This document shows, in pieces, positions 43,173 to 54,432 of a stretch of 64,000 nucleotides of DNA. Position 1 is the stretch's first letter; the number at the start of each line of letters is the position of its first letter. The position numbers were made by a program, and so were the translations under genes. Origin of the DNA: Hyphomonas oceanitis SCH89 (lineage in GTDB: Bacteria; Pseudomonadota; Alphaproteobacteria; Caulobacterales; Hyphomonadaceae); the NCBI RefSeq assembly GCF_000685295.1, contig NZ_ARYL01000019.1, positions 22,530 through 86,529 on the forward strand, written 5' to 3'. Below the pieces are notes generated by a model that saw nothing but the letters and a program-made list of their open reading frames with translations, did not search any database and was not told the DNA's origin.

Positions 43173-45779
43173 ATGTCCAATATTCCAGTCAGATACAAAT
43201 GGTTGCTGTCGACAGCGATCGCCTTGGCTTTGGTTCCTCTGGCCGTTGCCCAGGAGACTGGCAGCGCCAATGACGCTCCCGAAGACAGCCGCACACTCCA
43301 GACAGTCGTTGTTCGTGGTCAATTCATTCCGGAGCCACAACGTGAAACCTCCCAGGTCGCGACCTTCCTCTCGACCGAAGACCTGACACGCCAAGGCGAC
43401 TCGAACGCCGCGCTCGCGCTGACGCGCCTCAGCGGTCTCAGCATTGTGTCGGGTAAGTTTGCCTATGTGCGCGGTCTTGGCGATCGGTATTCGTCGGCCC
43501 TGCTCAATGGTTCGCCGCTTCCAAGCCCTGAGCCACTGCGCCGCACCGTGCCGCTCGATCTGTTCCCGGCGAGCGTTCTCTCGGGTGCTGCCGTTCAGAA
43601 AACCTATTCCGCAAATTATCCGGGTGAGTTTGGTGGTGGCGTGATCGACCTCCAGACGCTTCGCCAGCCGGCAGAGAATTTCCTGACGATCAAGGCGGGC
43701 GTGTCTGCGAACACCGAGACCACGGGTTCCGACGGTCTCTTCGTTCGTGGAGGCGATCTCGACTGGTCAGGTTATGACGACGGCCTGCGGGACATTCCGG
43801 GTCCACTCGGCGCACTGCTCGCCTCTGGTGAGCGACTCAACGACCAGACACCGGCGCAGATTGAAATCATCGGTGAGAGCCTCGTCAACTCGCCACTGTC
43901 TGTGATCCAGCAGGGCAAGATGGATCCTAATCCAAGCGGTTCGGTTGAAGGCGGACTCATCCTCGACAAAGGCCAGTATGATATCGGTCTGATTGGCGTC
44001 GTTGGGTTTGACTCCGGTTGGACAACCAGAGACGCGACACGCCAATATGTTGAAGGCGGCGTTCTGGGCAGTGACCAGCGCCAATTGTCGACAGCGTATG
44101 ACGCGACAATAAATGCACTCGGCTCTGGTTCGATCGGCTGGGGTGACAACGAAATCCAGGCCACGCTCTTCTATGTCCACACGACGACCAAACAGGCCGA
44201 GATCACAACAGGGACGGACTTCAACGCACCGGGCTCGACGGGCGAGATCTTTGATGAATCCTCGGGCTGGTTCGAGCGCGAGCTGAGCTTCCTGCAGCTG
44301 CGTGGCGATCACAAGGTGAACGGTATCGACCTGTCCTGGCGTGGCGCGTATGCCGTGTCCACGCGCGATGCGCCGTACGACCGTTCGCTGCGCCGCACAC
44401 CAAATGCCGACGGTGAGCCACTCTATTCCACCGCAAATAACTACGGCATCCTCTTCTCCAATCTTGAGGACAAGATTGGCAGCTTTGGGGCTGATGCGTC
44501 CTATACGGTCGATATTGGCGATGCGCGTGAACTGGTCATGTCCGGTGGCTTCGATGTTGCGTCGACCGAGCGTAGCTATGACTTCCTGTCGCTGCGCTTT
44601 GTTGGGGGCAACGCGATTCCGCTTGATGTGCAGCAGGCGCGTCCTGACTATCTGTTCTCGCCGGACAATATCGGGCCAGGACGTTTCGTCCTGCAGGAAA
44701 TCACGACACCGAACGATTCCTATTCGGCTGGCCTCGACGTGAATGCTTTCTATGTCCAGACGGATCTCGACATTCTCGACTTCGTGCGGGGTACGGTTGG
44801 CTTCCGCTACGAGGACGCTGAAGAAACGGTCAAGACATTCGACCGCTTCGGGAACCAGGGTGCTGGCGATGTGAATCTCAGCAATGACTATGTCTTGCCG
44901 ACGTTTACGCTGACATGGAACTTTGCTGACGACCTGCAGCTACGCGCTGGCTACTCGCAGACGATTGCCCGTCCGCAATTCCGTGAACTGGCCTTGTCCT
45001 CGTTCATCGATCCTGAAACCGACCGGGTTTACCGCGGCAACAGCGGTCTCGTGGACAGCGAACTGAAGAACTACGACGCGCGTGTCGAATATTACCTTGG
45101 GCGCAACCAGTTCATCACTGCTGGCGCCTTCTACAAGGACATCAAGAACCCGATCGAGGAAGTGCAATACTCAACGGCTTCATTCGTTTTCGAAACGACC
45201 TTCATCAACAGCCCGAAAGCCGAGCTATATGGTGCGGAGCTGGAGTATCGCACGAATTTCAGCATGCCGATTTCGAATGCATGGTTTGATGCACGCGAGT
45301 GGCTTTTCTCTGCCAACTACACCTACACCTCTTCTGAAGTGCAGGCTCAGGATGGCGATCAGGTGTTCGACCCGATCTCGCGTTCGCGTCGTGATGCTGC
45401 CCTGTTCGGCCTGGATGGCTCCGATCTTCAGGGGACGCCACAGAATATCCTGAACATGCAGTTCGGCTGGGAGAGCGATGTTGACCAGTTTACGCTGCTT
45501 CTTGGCTGGGTTGATGACAGGATCCTTCAGCGCGGCTTTGGGATCGGTGCTGCAGCCCTGCCGGACGTTGTCGAGGAGCCAGGTGTCCAGCTTGACCTGG
45601 TGTTCAATCGCACACTCACGCTCGGCGGCCGCGACGTGGAGCTCGGCCTGAAAGGTCGTAACCTGCTCGGCACGAAACACTCGGAGTATCAGATGACCCA
45701 GGGCGATGTGGGGCGCACCGAGTTCAATACTTACGAGCGCGGAACGACAATCTCAGCGAGCCTGTCGACCACGTTCTAG
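43173..45779 (+). CDS. TonB-dependent outer-membrane receptor
   Basis: A 868-residue outer-membrane receptor predicted to take up a large or scarce substrate with TonB energy. It has a signal peptide (KWLLSTAIALALVPLAVAQ), a TonB-box-like TLQTVVVRG at about 43-51, and a plug domain with ALTRLSGLSIVSGKFAYVRG and GGGVIDLQTLRQP. A long beta barrel follows, ending SASLSTTF with the terminal Phe needed for barrel insertion. TYSANYPGEFGGG is a plug motif common in this receptor group. It lies 117 bases after the lipoprotein gene on the same strand, a pairing that suggests a joint function. The substrate is unknown. Confidence 0.92.
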   Translation: MSNIPVRYKWLLSTAIALALVPLAVAQETGSANDAPEDSRTLQTVVVRGQFIPEPQRETSQVATFLSTEDLTRQGDSNAALALTRLSGLSIVSGKFAYVRGLGDRYSSALLNGSPLPSPEPLRRTVPLDLFPASVLSGAAVQKTYSANYPGEFGGGVIDLQTLRQPAENFLTIKAGVSANTETTGSDGLFVRGGDLDWSGYDDGLRDIPGPLGALLASGERLNDQTPAQIEIIGESLVNSPLSVIQQGKMDPNPSGSVEGGLILDKGQYDIGLIGVVGFDSGWTTRDATRQYVEGGVLGSDQRQLSTAYDATINALGSGSIGWGDNEIQATLFYVHTTTKQAEITTGTDFNAPGSTGEIFDESSGWFERELSFLQLRGDHKVNGIDLSWRGAYAVSTRDAPYDRSLRRTPNADGEPLYSTANNYGILFSNLEDKIGSFGADASYTVDIGDARELVMSGGFDVASTERSYDFLSLRFVGGNAIPLDVQQARPDYLFSPDNIGPGRFVLQEITTPNDSYSAGLDVNAFYVQTDLDILDFVRGTVGFRYEDAEETVKTFDRFGNQGAGDVNLSNDYVLPTFTLTWNFADDLQLRAGYSQTIARPQFRELALSSFIDPETDRVYRGNSGLVDSELKNYDARVEYYLGRNQFITAGAFYKDIKNPIEEVQYSTASFVFETTFINSPKAELYGAELEYRTNFSMPISNAWFDAREWLFSANYTYTSSEVQAQDGDQVFDPISRSRRDAALFGLDGSDLQGTPQNILNMQFGWESDVDQFTLLLGWVDDRILQRGFGIGAAALPDVVEEPGVQLDLVFNRTLTLGGRDVELGLKGRNLLGTKHSEYQMTQGDVGRTEFNTYERGTTISASLSTTF

Positions 45780-45800
45780 ATTTGTAGCGTACCTAAAAGA

Positions 45801-45837
45801 ATACCCTGCGAAGCACTCCGCTTCGCAGGGTATTTTT
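45801..45837. terminator. Bidirectional rho-independent terminator
   Basis: A 14-bp stem (ATACCCTGCGAAGC with GCTTCGCAGGGTAT, loop ACTCC) spans 45801-45833 and is followed by a T-run on the plus strand. The preceding A-rich bases serve as a T-run for the minus strand. It sits between the convergent TonB receptor gene (stop 45779) and purB (stop 45856). Confidence 0.9.
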
Positions 45838-45855
45838 ATGCCAGTTTTTAGCGGG

Positions 45856-47154
<1,299 letters not shown>

Positions 47155-47339
47155 GGGAAGCCTCTCTGCTTGTGTGGCCCGTATAGCCCGGAATCGCCCG
47201 ATTGCCAGTGCCAGCGCGCCGCAGAAGGCTTGTTCGCGCCTTACCTGAACAGGCTGGCAGGTCAGGCCCGGCTGGGTTAAAACGGATTCAGGAACATACG
47301 ATCGGGTGGGGTTGCCGACCGCAGCCAAGGGGAATGATG

Positions 47340-48305
47340 ATGAAAAGACTGCTGTGGACCACAGCCCTGGCCATGACGCTGGGAGGCTTCGCGAGCGCAC
47401 AGGGCGGCGCGGAGTATCCACCGACATCCGATACGGGTTCCTGTTTTGCGCGCGTATTGATGCCCGAGACCACAGAGGTCGTGACCGAACAGGTGCTGGA
47501 TGCGCCGGAGCGGACGGAGATCAAGGTCATCCCGGCAGTCTATGAGACCTATACGAAGGAGATCATGGTGAAGGAGGCCACGACGGCCTACACAGTGATC
47601 CCCACAGAATACGACACACAAACCGAGCAGGTTCTTGAATCGCCGGAGCGGATCGAGACCGTCGTCATTCCCGCAGAATATGAGACCTATTCCGAGAAAG
47701 TGCTGATCCGGCCTGCTTATACGACATGGAAGCCCGGAGCAGGCCTCTATGGGCGCAATGTGACGGCGGCCAGCGCTGATGCAAGCTCGGTCGTATCGAC
47801 GGGCGAGCTGCTTTGCCGCGTCGAGGTGCCCGCGCAGTATGATGAGGTGAAGCGGACCCGCCTGCTTCAGCCCGAGCGCACCGAAACGAAGATCATTCCG
47901 GCAAAATACAAGACAGTTACCAAGCAGCTGGTGAAGACGCCCGCTCGCGTTGTTGAAGAGGCCGTGCCCGCTGTCTACGAGACGCTTTCGCTGCAGAAGC
48001 TCGTGACGCCCGCGCAGGAGCAAACAATGGTCATTCCGGCCAGCTACAGGACCGTTGAGAAACGTGTTGTGACCGGTGGTGGCAGTGTCGAATGGCGCGA
48101 AGTGCTTTGCGACACGAATGCCTCGGCAGCGAAGATTGCGGAAGTGCAAAAAGCGCTGACGGCAAAAGGCTACAAGGTGCCTGCCGACGGTGATTTCGGG
48201 CCAGCAACGCTGAAGGCCATGGAAGCCTACCAGCGCGCAAACGGGCTGCCTGTTGGTTACCTGACGGTGAGTACCGTAGAATCACTAGGTGTTTCCGTCG
48301 AATAG
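47340..48305 (+). CDS. Exported repeat protein with C-terminal peptidoglycan-binding domain
   Basis: A 321-residue secreted protein of unknown exact role. A signal peptide (KRLLWTTALAMTLGGFASA) precedes about seven repeats built around IPAxYxT plus LxxPER, for example VLDAPERTEIKVIPAVYETY, VLESPERIETVVIPAEYETY, LLQPERTETKIIPAKYKTV and LVTPAQEQTMVIPASYRTV. The last 60 residues form a PG-binding-1 domain (AKIAEVQKALTAKGYKVPADG, then FGPATLKAMEAYQRANGLPVG). The start is one of three consecutive in-frame ATGs (47334, 47337, 47340); AAGGGG spacing favours the last. Likely periplasmic or cell-wall associated. Confidence 0.85.
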   Translation: MKRLLWTTALAMTLGGFASAQGGAEYPPTSDTGSCFARVLMPETTEVVTEQVLDAPERTEIKVIPAVYETYTKEIMVKEATTAYTVIPTEYDTQTEQVLESPERIETVVIPAEYETYSEKVLIRPAYTTWKPGAGLYGRNVTAASADASSVVSTGELLCRVEVPAQYDEVKRTRLLQPERTETKIIPAKYKTVTKQLVKTPARVVEEAVPAVYETLSLQKLVTPAQEQTMVIPASYRTVEKRVVTGGGSVEWREVLCDTNASAAKIAEVQKALTAKGYKVPADGDFGPATLKAMEAYQRANGLPVGYLTVSTVESLGVSVE

Positions 48306-48356
48306 CGACCTATAAGGTCATGCTCAGTCACACACCGCTTGCGGCAGAGGATAGTC

Positions 48357-49058
48357 ATGGCCCGGTCCCATCATCATATTGAGCGCCATCTCGTGTCACG
48401 CATCGGCTGGATGCGTGCGGCTGTGCTCGGTGCCAATGACGGCATCGTATCGACGGCCAGCCTCATCATCGGCGTCGCTTCGGCATCGGCAGCTCAAGGG
48501 GATATCCTGATTGCCGGTGTCGCGGCGCTTGTTGCTGGCGCGATGTCGATGGCGGCGGGTGAATATGTGTCCGTGAGTTCGCAGTCGGATGCGGAGCAGG
48601 CCGATCTTGCGCGCGAGCGGAAGGAACTGAAAGACGGACCGGCGGCGGAGCATGCGGAACTTGCGGGTATCTATGTCGAGCGGGGGCTGACTCCTGACAC
48701 GGCAAAAGAGGTCGCGCGGCAGCTGATGGCGCATAATGCGCTGGAGGCCCACGCGCGCGACGAACTCGGCATTACGGACCTGACAGCGGCAAAACCGGTA
48801 CAGGCGGCATTCTCATCGGCTGTTTCGTTCATTGTTGGTGCGGCGCTGCCGCTGGCGCTGGTCTGGCTCGTCCCGTTGACCAGTCTGATCTGGGTTGAGG
48901 CTGTCGCCTCGCTTGGCTTCCTGGCGCTTCTGGGCGCAGTAGGTGCGCGGGCGGGTGGCGCCGATATGCTGCGGCCGACCATACGTGTGACATTCTGGGG
49001 CGCTCTGGCGATGGCGATCACTGCCGGTATTGGCCATCTTATTGGCGGCGTCATCTGA
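48357..49058 (+). CDS. VIT1/CCC1-family membrane transporter
   Basis: A 233-residue inner-membrane protein of the VIT1/CCC1 family, whose characterised members move iron or manganese. It has GWMRAAVLGANDGIVSTASLIIG at the first helix, GAMSMAAGEYVSVSSQSDAEQADL at the end of the second, a cytoplasmic charged segment with the AxxHxxDEL-like HNALEAHARDELGI, and three further helices. AGAGGA 7 bases before ATG 48357 sets the start. Substrate by family only. It ends just before a bidirectional terminator shared with icd. Confidence 0.9.
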   Translation: MARSHHHIERHLVSRIGWMRAAVLGANDGIVSTASLIIGVASASAAQGDILIAGVAALVAGAMSMAAGEYVSVSSQSDAEQADLARERKELKDGPAAEHAELAGIYVERGLTPDTAKEVARQLMAHNALEAHARDELGITDLTAAKPVQAAFSSAVSFIVGAALPLALVWLVPLTSLIWVEAVASLGFLALLGAVGARAGGADMLRPTIRVTFWGALAMAITAGIGHLIGGVI

Positions 49059-49083
49059 GACCGGCAGTCTCATATTGTTATAA

Positions 49084-49117
49084 AAAAGCCCCGGCACCTT
49101 TTGGCGCCGGGGCTTTT
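49084..49117. terminator. Bidirectional rho-independent terminator
   Basis: AAAAGCCCCGGC (49084-49095) pairs with GCCGGGGCTTTT (49106-49117): a 12-bp stem with a 10-base loop and T-runs on both strands. It separates the convergent VIT-family gene (stop 49058) and icd (stop 49144). Confidence 0.9.
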
Positions 49118-49143
49118 GATGTTTTAGCGCTGGAGCGCAGGTC

Positions 49144-50361
49144 TTATGCCTTCGACATCTCGGCTTCGAGGTTCTGAGCGACCTTCTCGATAAAGCCTTC
49201 GGTCGTCAGCCATTCCTGGTCTGGACCGACGAGGAGCGCGAGATCCTTGGTCATGTCGCCAGCTTCGACTGTTTTCACGATGACCGATTCCAGCGTCGCA
49301 GCGAACTTGCTGACTTCCGGTGTGCCATCCATGCGGCCGCGGTGGCTGAGACCTTGCGTCCAGGCGTAGATCGAAGCGATCGAGTTCGTCGAGGTGGCTT
49401 CGCCCTTCTGGTGGTTGCGGTAGTGGCGCGTAACGGTGCCGTGTGCAGCTTCCGCTTCGACCGTGTTGCCATCGGGTGTCATCAGAACGGAGGTCATCAG
49501 CCCGAGCGAACCATAGCCCTGTGCGACCGTGTCGGACTGGACGTCGCCGTCATAGTTCTTACAGGCCCAGACGTAACCGCCGGACCATTTCATGGCGGCT
49601 GCGACCATGTCGTCGATCAAGCGGTGTTCGTATGTGCCGCCAAATTCCTTGAACTTGTCAGCGAATTCCGCGTCGAACACTTCCTGGAAGAGGTCCTTGA
49701 AGCGACCGTCATAGGCTTTCAGGATGGTGTTCTTGGTCGACAGATAGACCGGCCATTTGCGCTGCAGGCCATAGTTGAAGCTGGCGCGGGCGAAGTCGCG
49801 GATCGACTGGTCGAGGTTGTACATACCCATCGCGATGCCGGCTTCAGGGAAATCGAATACTTCTTTTTCGATTTTTTCGCCGTTCTCACCGACCCAGGTC
49901 ATGGTGAGCTTGCCCTTGCCGGGAACGAGGAAGTCAGTGGCCTTGTACTGGTCGCCGAAAGCATGACGGCCGATGACGACTGGCTTGGTCCAACCTGGAA
50001 CAAGGCGCGGTACGTTCGAGATCACGATAGGCTCACGGAAGACGACGCCGCCGAGGATGTTGCGGATCGTGCCGTTTGGCGACTTCCACATTTTCTTCAG
50101 CTTGAATTCTTCGACGCGCTGTTCGTCGGGCGTGATCGTGGCGCATTTGACCGCGACGCCATACTTCTTGGTGGCTTCTGCAGCATCGACGGTGATCTGG
50201 TCGTTGGTCTCATCGCGCTTCTGGATCGAGAGGTCGTAATACTTCAGGTCGATATCCAGGTAGGGATGGATCAGCTTGTCCTTGATGAGCTGCCAGATGA
50301 TGCGGGTCATTTCGTCCCCGTCCATCTCGACAATCGGGTTCTTGACCTTGATCTTCGCCAT
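49144..50361 (-). CDS. icd: NADP-dependent isocitrate dehydrogenase
   Basis: This enzyme converts isocitrate to 2-oxoglutarate with NADP+ in the TCA cycle. The 405-residue length and motifs ([41 protein letters not shown], [16 protein letters not shown] [20 protein letters not shown], and [15 protein letters not shown]) belong to the eukaryote-like homodimeric IDH subfamily common in alphaproteobacteria, not the E. coli type. An AAGGA ribosome site precedes ATG 50361. Single gene with its own terminator side. Confidence 0.96.
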   Translation of the reverse strand: MAKIKVKNPIVEMDGDEMTRIIWQLIKDKLIHPYLDIDLKYYDLSIQKRDETNDQITVDAAEATKKYGVAVKCATITPDEQRVEEFKLKKMWKSPNGTIRNILGGVVFREPIVISNVPRLVPGWTKPVVIGRHAFGDQYKATDFLVPGKGKLTMTWVGENGEKIEKEVFDFPEAGIAMGMYNLDQSIRDFARASFNYGLQRKWPVYLSTKNTILKAYDGRFKDLFQEVFDAEFADKFKEFGGTYEHRLIDDMVAAAMKWSGGYVWACKNYDGDVQSDTVAQGYGSLGLMTSVLMTPDGNTVEAEAAHGTVTRHYRNHQKGEATSTNSIASIYAWTQGLSHRGRMDGTPEVSKFAATLESVIVKTVEAGDMTKDLALLVGPDQEWLTTEGFIEKVAQNLEAEMSKA

Positions 50362-50438
50362 GTTTTGAAATCCTTGCGGTTGGAGCTATTGGAGTGGCCT
50401 ATAGCAGAGCGGGTCGCCGCGTCAAAACAGGTTCCTAC

Positions 50439-51239
50439 ATGTCAGATCAGCGCAGACCATGCGTCATCCTCCATTCTCCCCAACTTGGTGAAAACATAGG
50501 CGCTGCCGCCCGTGTCATGCGCAATTTCGGGCTGACCGATCTGCGGCTTGTCAGCCCGCGCGATGGGTGGCCCAATCCGGCAGCCGATACGATGTCAGCT
50601 GGCGCGTTTGATGCGGGTGTGGTCGTAAATGTCCATGAAACGCTGCAGGATGCACTGGAGGGGGTGACCTATCTCATCGCGGCGACGGCTCGGCTGCGCG
50701 GTATCGAAAAGCGCGTGACGGATGCAGTGGGGGCGGCAGAGGCCGCTTTCGGGCGCTCGGGAGGTGATGGCAAGGGCATTGCCGCGGTCATGTTCGGGGG
50801 CGAGAAGGCCGGTTTGCCGAACGAAGCCGTGGCATTGTCGGACCTTTTAATGACCTATCCGGTGGATCCCGACTTCAAGAGCCTGAACCTGGCGCAGGCT
50901 GTGTGCGTGTTCGTGCATGAGTGGGGCAAGTTGAACGCAGCCGAAAACCCGTCAAACTTCCCGTCTCAAAATCAGGTCAAACCCCTAGAAATCCCTTCGA
51001 TGCCCGATGCAAACCCATCGACGCGCGATGATGTGTTCCGGATGTTCGAGCATTTCGAGTTTGAACTGGAGCGGGCCGGCTATTTCTTCCCACCGGAAAA
51101 GACGCCGCTGATGAAGGACAATCTGCGGTCAGCACTGATCCGAGCTGATTGGACGGAACAGGAAGTGCAGACTTTCCGCGGCGCGATAAAAGCACTGGCC
51201 ATCGGCCGCGGAAAGGCACGTGTCGTTCGAGAGGACTAG
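50439..51239 (+). CDS. trmJ: tRNA (cytidine/uridine-2'-O)-methyltransferase, TrmJ family
   Basis: A SPOUT-family RNA methyltransferase that most likely 2'-O-methylates position 32 of tRNA. The 266-residue protein shows ILHSPQLGENIGAAARVMRNFG, FDAGVVVNVHETLQDAL, FGGEKAGLPNEAVALSD and LNLAQAVCVFVHEW, the trefoil-knot SAM-binding motifs. A C-terminal helical region (RDDVFRMFEHFEFELERAGYF) typical of TrmJ follows. ATG 50439 is chosen because the conserved motif starts soon after; its ribosome site is weak. It converges with the crotonase gene with one base between stops. Confidence 0.88.
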   Translation: MSDQRRPCVILHSPQLGENIGAAARVMRNFGLTDLRLVSPRDGWPNPAADTMSAGAFDAGVVVNVHETLQDALEGVTYLIAATARLRGIEKRVTDAVGAAEAAFGRSGGDGKGIAAVMFGGEKAGLPNEAVALSDLLMTYPVDPDFKSLNLAQAVCVFVHEWGKLNAAENPSNFPSQNQVKPLEIPSMPDANPSTRDDVFRMFEHFEFELERAGYFFPPEKTPLMKDNLRSALIRADWTEQEVQTFRGAIKALAIGRGKARVVRED

Positions 51240-51240
51240 G

Positions 51241-52005
<765 letters not shown>

Positions 52006-52162
52006 CTTGGCATTCCTCCAAATTGATTTTGGTCAGACTAGGAGGGGTTACGCAGCGTCTGCCAAGCGGAAAGACGACTGATGTCGTTAAAGGCGAAAGC
52101 GCCTCTTGGCGGACCCAAGGGAAGGCCTGCCAAGGTCGCCAAAAATAACGGAGACATGTCCA

Positions 52163-53356
52163 ATGGACCTTTCATTCAGCCCGGAATACGAGGCCTTCCG
52201 CAAGGAAGTGGCGGATACACTCGCTGCCAATGCCCATCTCGCGCCGACGCCGGAAGACCGGGGCATGAAGAATGCGAAGCGGCAAGCCTGGCAGAAACTG
52301 CTGATCGAGAACGGCCTCGCGGCGCGCACCATCCCGACTGAATATGGCGGCTATGGCGCCGAACCGGATATTCTGAAGTCACGCATAATTGCCGAAGAGT
52401 TTGCACGCACCGGTCTCCCACGGGCCATGTCGAACCAGGGCATCTCCATGCTTGTGCCGACCCTTCTGGAACTCGGCACCCCCGAACAGAAGGCTGCCTA
52501 TATCCGGCCGACCCTCCATGGCGAGATGATCTGGTGTCAGGGCTATTCGGAGCCGGGCGCCGGATCGGACCTTGCTGCGCTGCGCACGGCCGCGGTGAGC
52601 GATGGTGACGATTATGTCATCAATGGCAGCAAGATCTGGACGTCGACGGCCAAGCAGGCCGACATGATCTTCTGTCTCGTCCGGACTGATCCGAGCGCCA
52701 AGAAGCATGAAGGCATTTCCTATATCCTGTTCTCCATGGATACGCCTGGCATCGAGGTTAGGCCGCTGGTCGACATGACGGGCACGGCGAATTTCAACGA
52801 AGTGTTCTTCACCGATGTGCGCGTGCCGAAGAGCGGCATTGTATTTGCCGAGAACAAGGGCTGGCAGGTGGCCAATGCCACACTGACGCATGAGCGGGGT
52901 ATGCTGGGGGACCCGAACGCGACCAAGGCGCGCCTGGTCGAACTCGTGGAGCTGATTAAGACGGAGCGCGTGAACGGCGAGCGGCTGATCGACAATCCGA
53001 TCCTGCGCGATCGTTTGCTGAAGCTTCAGGGCGAGGTCTATGCAATGCAGGCGAACGGCTTGCGTATCACGACGCACAATCTGAAAAAGGAAAGCGCTGG
53101 GCTCGCGGGACTGGTCGTCAAGCTGATGGGCTGTGACTTGAACCACGAGATTGCGCGGCTTGCGATCGATGCGCTTGGCGAGCTTGGCATCATGTATGAA
53201 ACGGGCGAGCATTTGCGCGCGGATGGTTCGTGGCAGTCACGTTACATGTATGACCTTGGTCTGATCATTGGTGGCGGCACGGCGCAGATCCAGAAAAATA
53301 TCATTGCGGAGCGAGGCCTCGGCCTGCCGCGCGAACCCAAGCTGGCCAAGGCCTGA
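52163..53356 (+). CDS. Acyl-CoA dehydrogenase family protein (first of a pair)
   Basis: A 397-residue FAD-dependent acyl-CoA dehydrogenase: N-terminal helical domain (SPEYEAFRKEVADTL), GYSEPGAGSDLAALRTAAV and KIWTSTAKQADMIFCLVRTD in the beta domain, and C-terminal helices ending ERGLGLPREPKLAKA. GGAG about 9 bases before ATG 52163. It is followed after 13 bases by a second, shorter family member, an arrangement common for heteromeric dehydrogenases acting on steroid or branched side-chain CoA esters. The partner relationship is inference. Confidence 0.92.
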   Translation: MDLSFSPEYEAFRKEVADTLAANAHLAPTPEDRGMKNAKRQAWQKLLIENGLAARTIPTEYGGYGAEPDILKSRIIAEEFARTGLPRAMSNQGISMLVPTLLELGTPEQKAAYIRPTLHGEMIWCQGYSEPGAGSDLAALRTAAVSDGDDYVINGSKIWTSTAKQADMIFCLVRTDPSAKKHEGISYILFSMDTPGIEVRPLVDMTGTANFNEVFFTDVRVPKSGIVFAENKGWQVANATLTHERGMLGDPNATKARLVELVELIKTERVNGERLIDNPILRDRLLKLQGEVYAMQANGLRITTHNLKKESAGLAGLVVKLMGCDLNHEIARLAIDALGELGIMYETGEHLRADGSWQSRYMYDLGLIIGGGTAQIQKNIIAERGLGLPREPKLAKA

Positions 53357-53369
53357 GAGGAGAAGACCG

Positions 53370-54416
53370 ATGGAGTTTGCACTCTCTGAAGACCAGCGCA
53401 TGTTGCAGGATAGCCTGAGTGGCTTTCTCAAGGATGCGGCGCCGCTCGACACGATCCGCAAGATTGCGACGGGTGATAAAGTTGCAGCCGACGCACTGGT
53501 AACAGGTCTCGATGATTTCGGGCTGTCGGGCCTGCATGTGGCTGAAGATCATGGTGGCTTGGGGCTCGGCCTGCTGGACGCCTGCCTTGTGCAGGAGGCG
53601 CTGGGATATGCTATCGCACCAAGCCGTTTCATGGCGACAACTGTAACGGCTCATGCTCTGCGGCATGCGGGCGATGCGCACCTGCCTGCCATTGTGGCCG
53701 GCGAGATGCGGATGGGACTTGCGCTGACGGAACTCTCATCGCGGCGCGATGGCGCTGGGGTGACGGCTGAGAAGGGCAGGCTAAGTGGTACGTCCCTGCT
53801 CGCACTTTCAGCTGAAGAGTCCACGCACATGCTGGTGGCAGATGCGGCCGCCGGACTGCACATTGTCGAAACGCCAGATAATGTTTCTATGCAGACGATA
53901 GACCGGACGCGGGTGTTTTCGGAAGTCAGGTTTGCAGGGGAGGAGAGCGAAGTTTCCCTGAAGCCAGACGATGAAGCTCTGGCGGTGGCCCGCCTCCTTG
54001 CAGCGGCCGATACGCTGGGCGCAGCGCAGGCCATGATTGACAAGGCCGTGGCCTACGCGGCAGAGCGCCAGCAGTTTGGGCGTGTGATTGGGTCGTTCCA
54101 GGCGGTGAAACACATGTGCGCCGAGATGGCGGCGCGTCTGGAGCCGTCGCGCGCTCTGATCTGGCATGCCGCGCATGCTCTGGATACGGGTGAACCTGAA
54201 GGTCTTGTGATGGCGACGCTGGCGAAATCGCATCTCGCCGAGGCGGGTACGTTTATCGCCCGCACGTCGACAGAAGTGCACGGCGGGATGGGCTTTACCG
54301 ATCTTGTCGGTCTGCACTACTGGTTCAAGCGGATTGGGGCAAACCGGCAGCTCTTTGGTAGCCCGGAACAGTGCCGGATGGACGCGGCGCGCCTTCAAGG
54401 CTGGTTGGCAGCCTGA
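53370..54416 (+). CDS. Acyl-CoA dehydrogenase family protein (second of a pair)
   Basis: A 348-residue acyl-CoA dehydrogenase homologue, shorter and more divergent than its neighbour. It starts MEFALSEDQRMLQDSLSGFL, and its C-terminal half has AAERQQFGRVIGSFQAVKHMCAEMA and STEVHGGMGFTDLVGLHYWFKR, typical of the helical domain. The mid domain lacks a full GAGSD-like FAD motif; the corresponding part reads GLALTELSSRRDGAGV. AGGAG 8 bases before ATG 53370. Probably forms a mixed complex with the upstream protein, where one subunit type often lacks part of the active site. Confidence 0.9.
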   Translation: MEFALSEDQRMLQDSLSGFLKDAAPLDTIRKIATGDKVAADALVTGLDDFGLSGLHVAEDHGGLGLGLLDACLVQEALGYAIAPSRFMATTVTAHALRHAGDAHLPAIVAGEMRMGLALTELSSRRDGAGVTAEKGRLSGTSLLALSAEESTHMLVADAAAGLHIVETPDNVSMQTIDRTRVFSEVRFAGEESEVSLKPDDEALAVARLLAAADTLGAAQAMIDKAVAYAAERQQFGRVIGSFQAVKHMCAEMAARLEPSRALIWHAAHALDTGEPEGLVMATLAKSHLAEAGTFIARTSTEVHGGMGFTDLVGLHYWFKRIGANRQLFGSPEQCRMDAARLQGWLAA

Positions 54417-54432
54417 TCGGCTGCGTGCGCAC

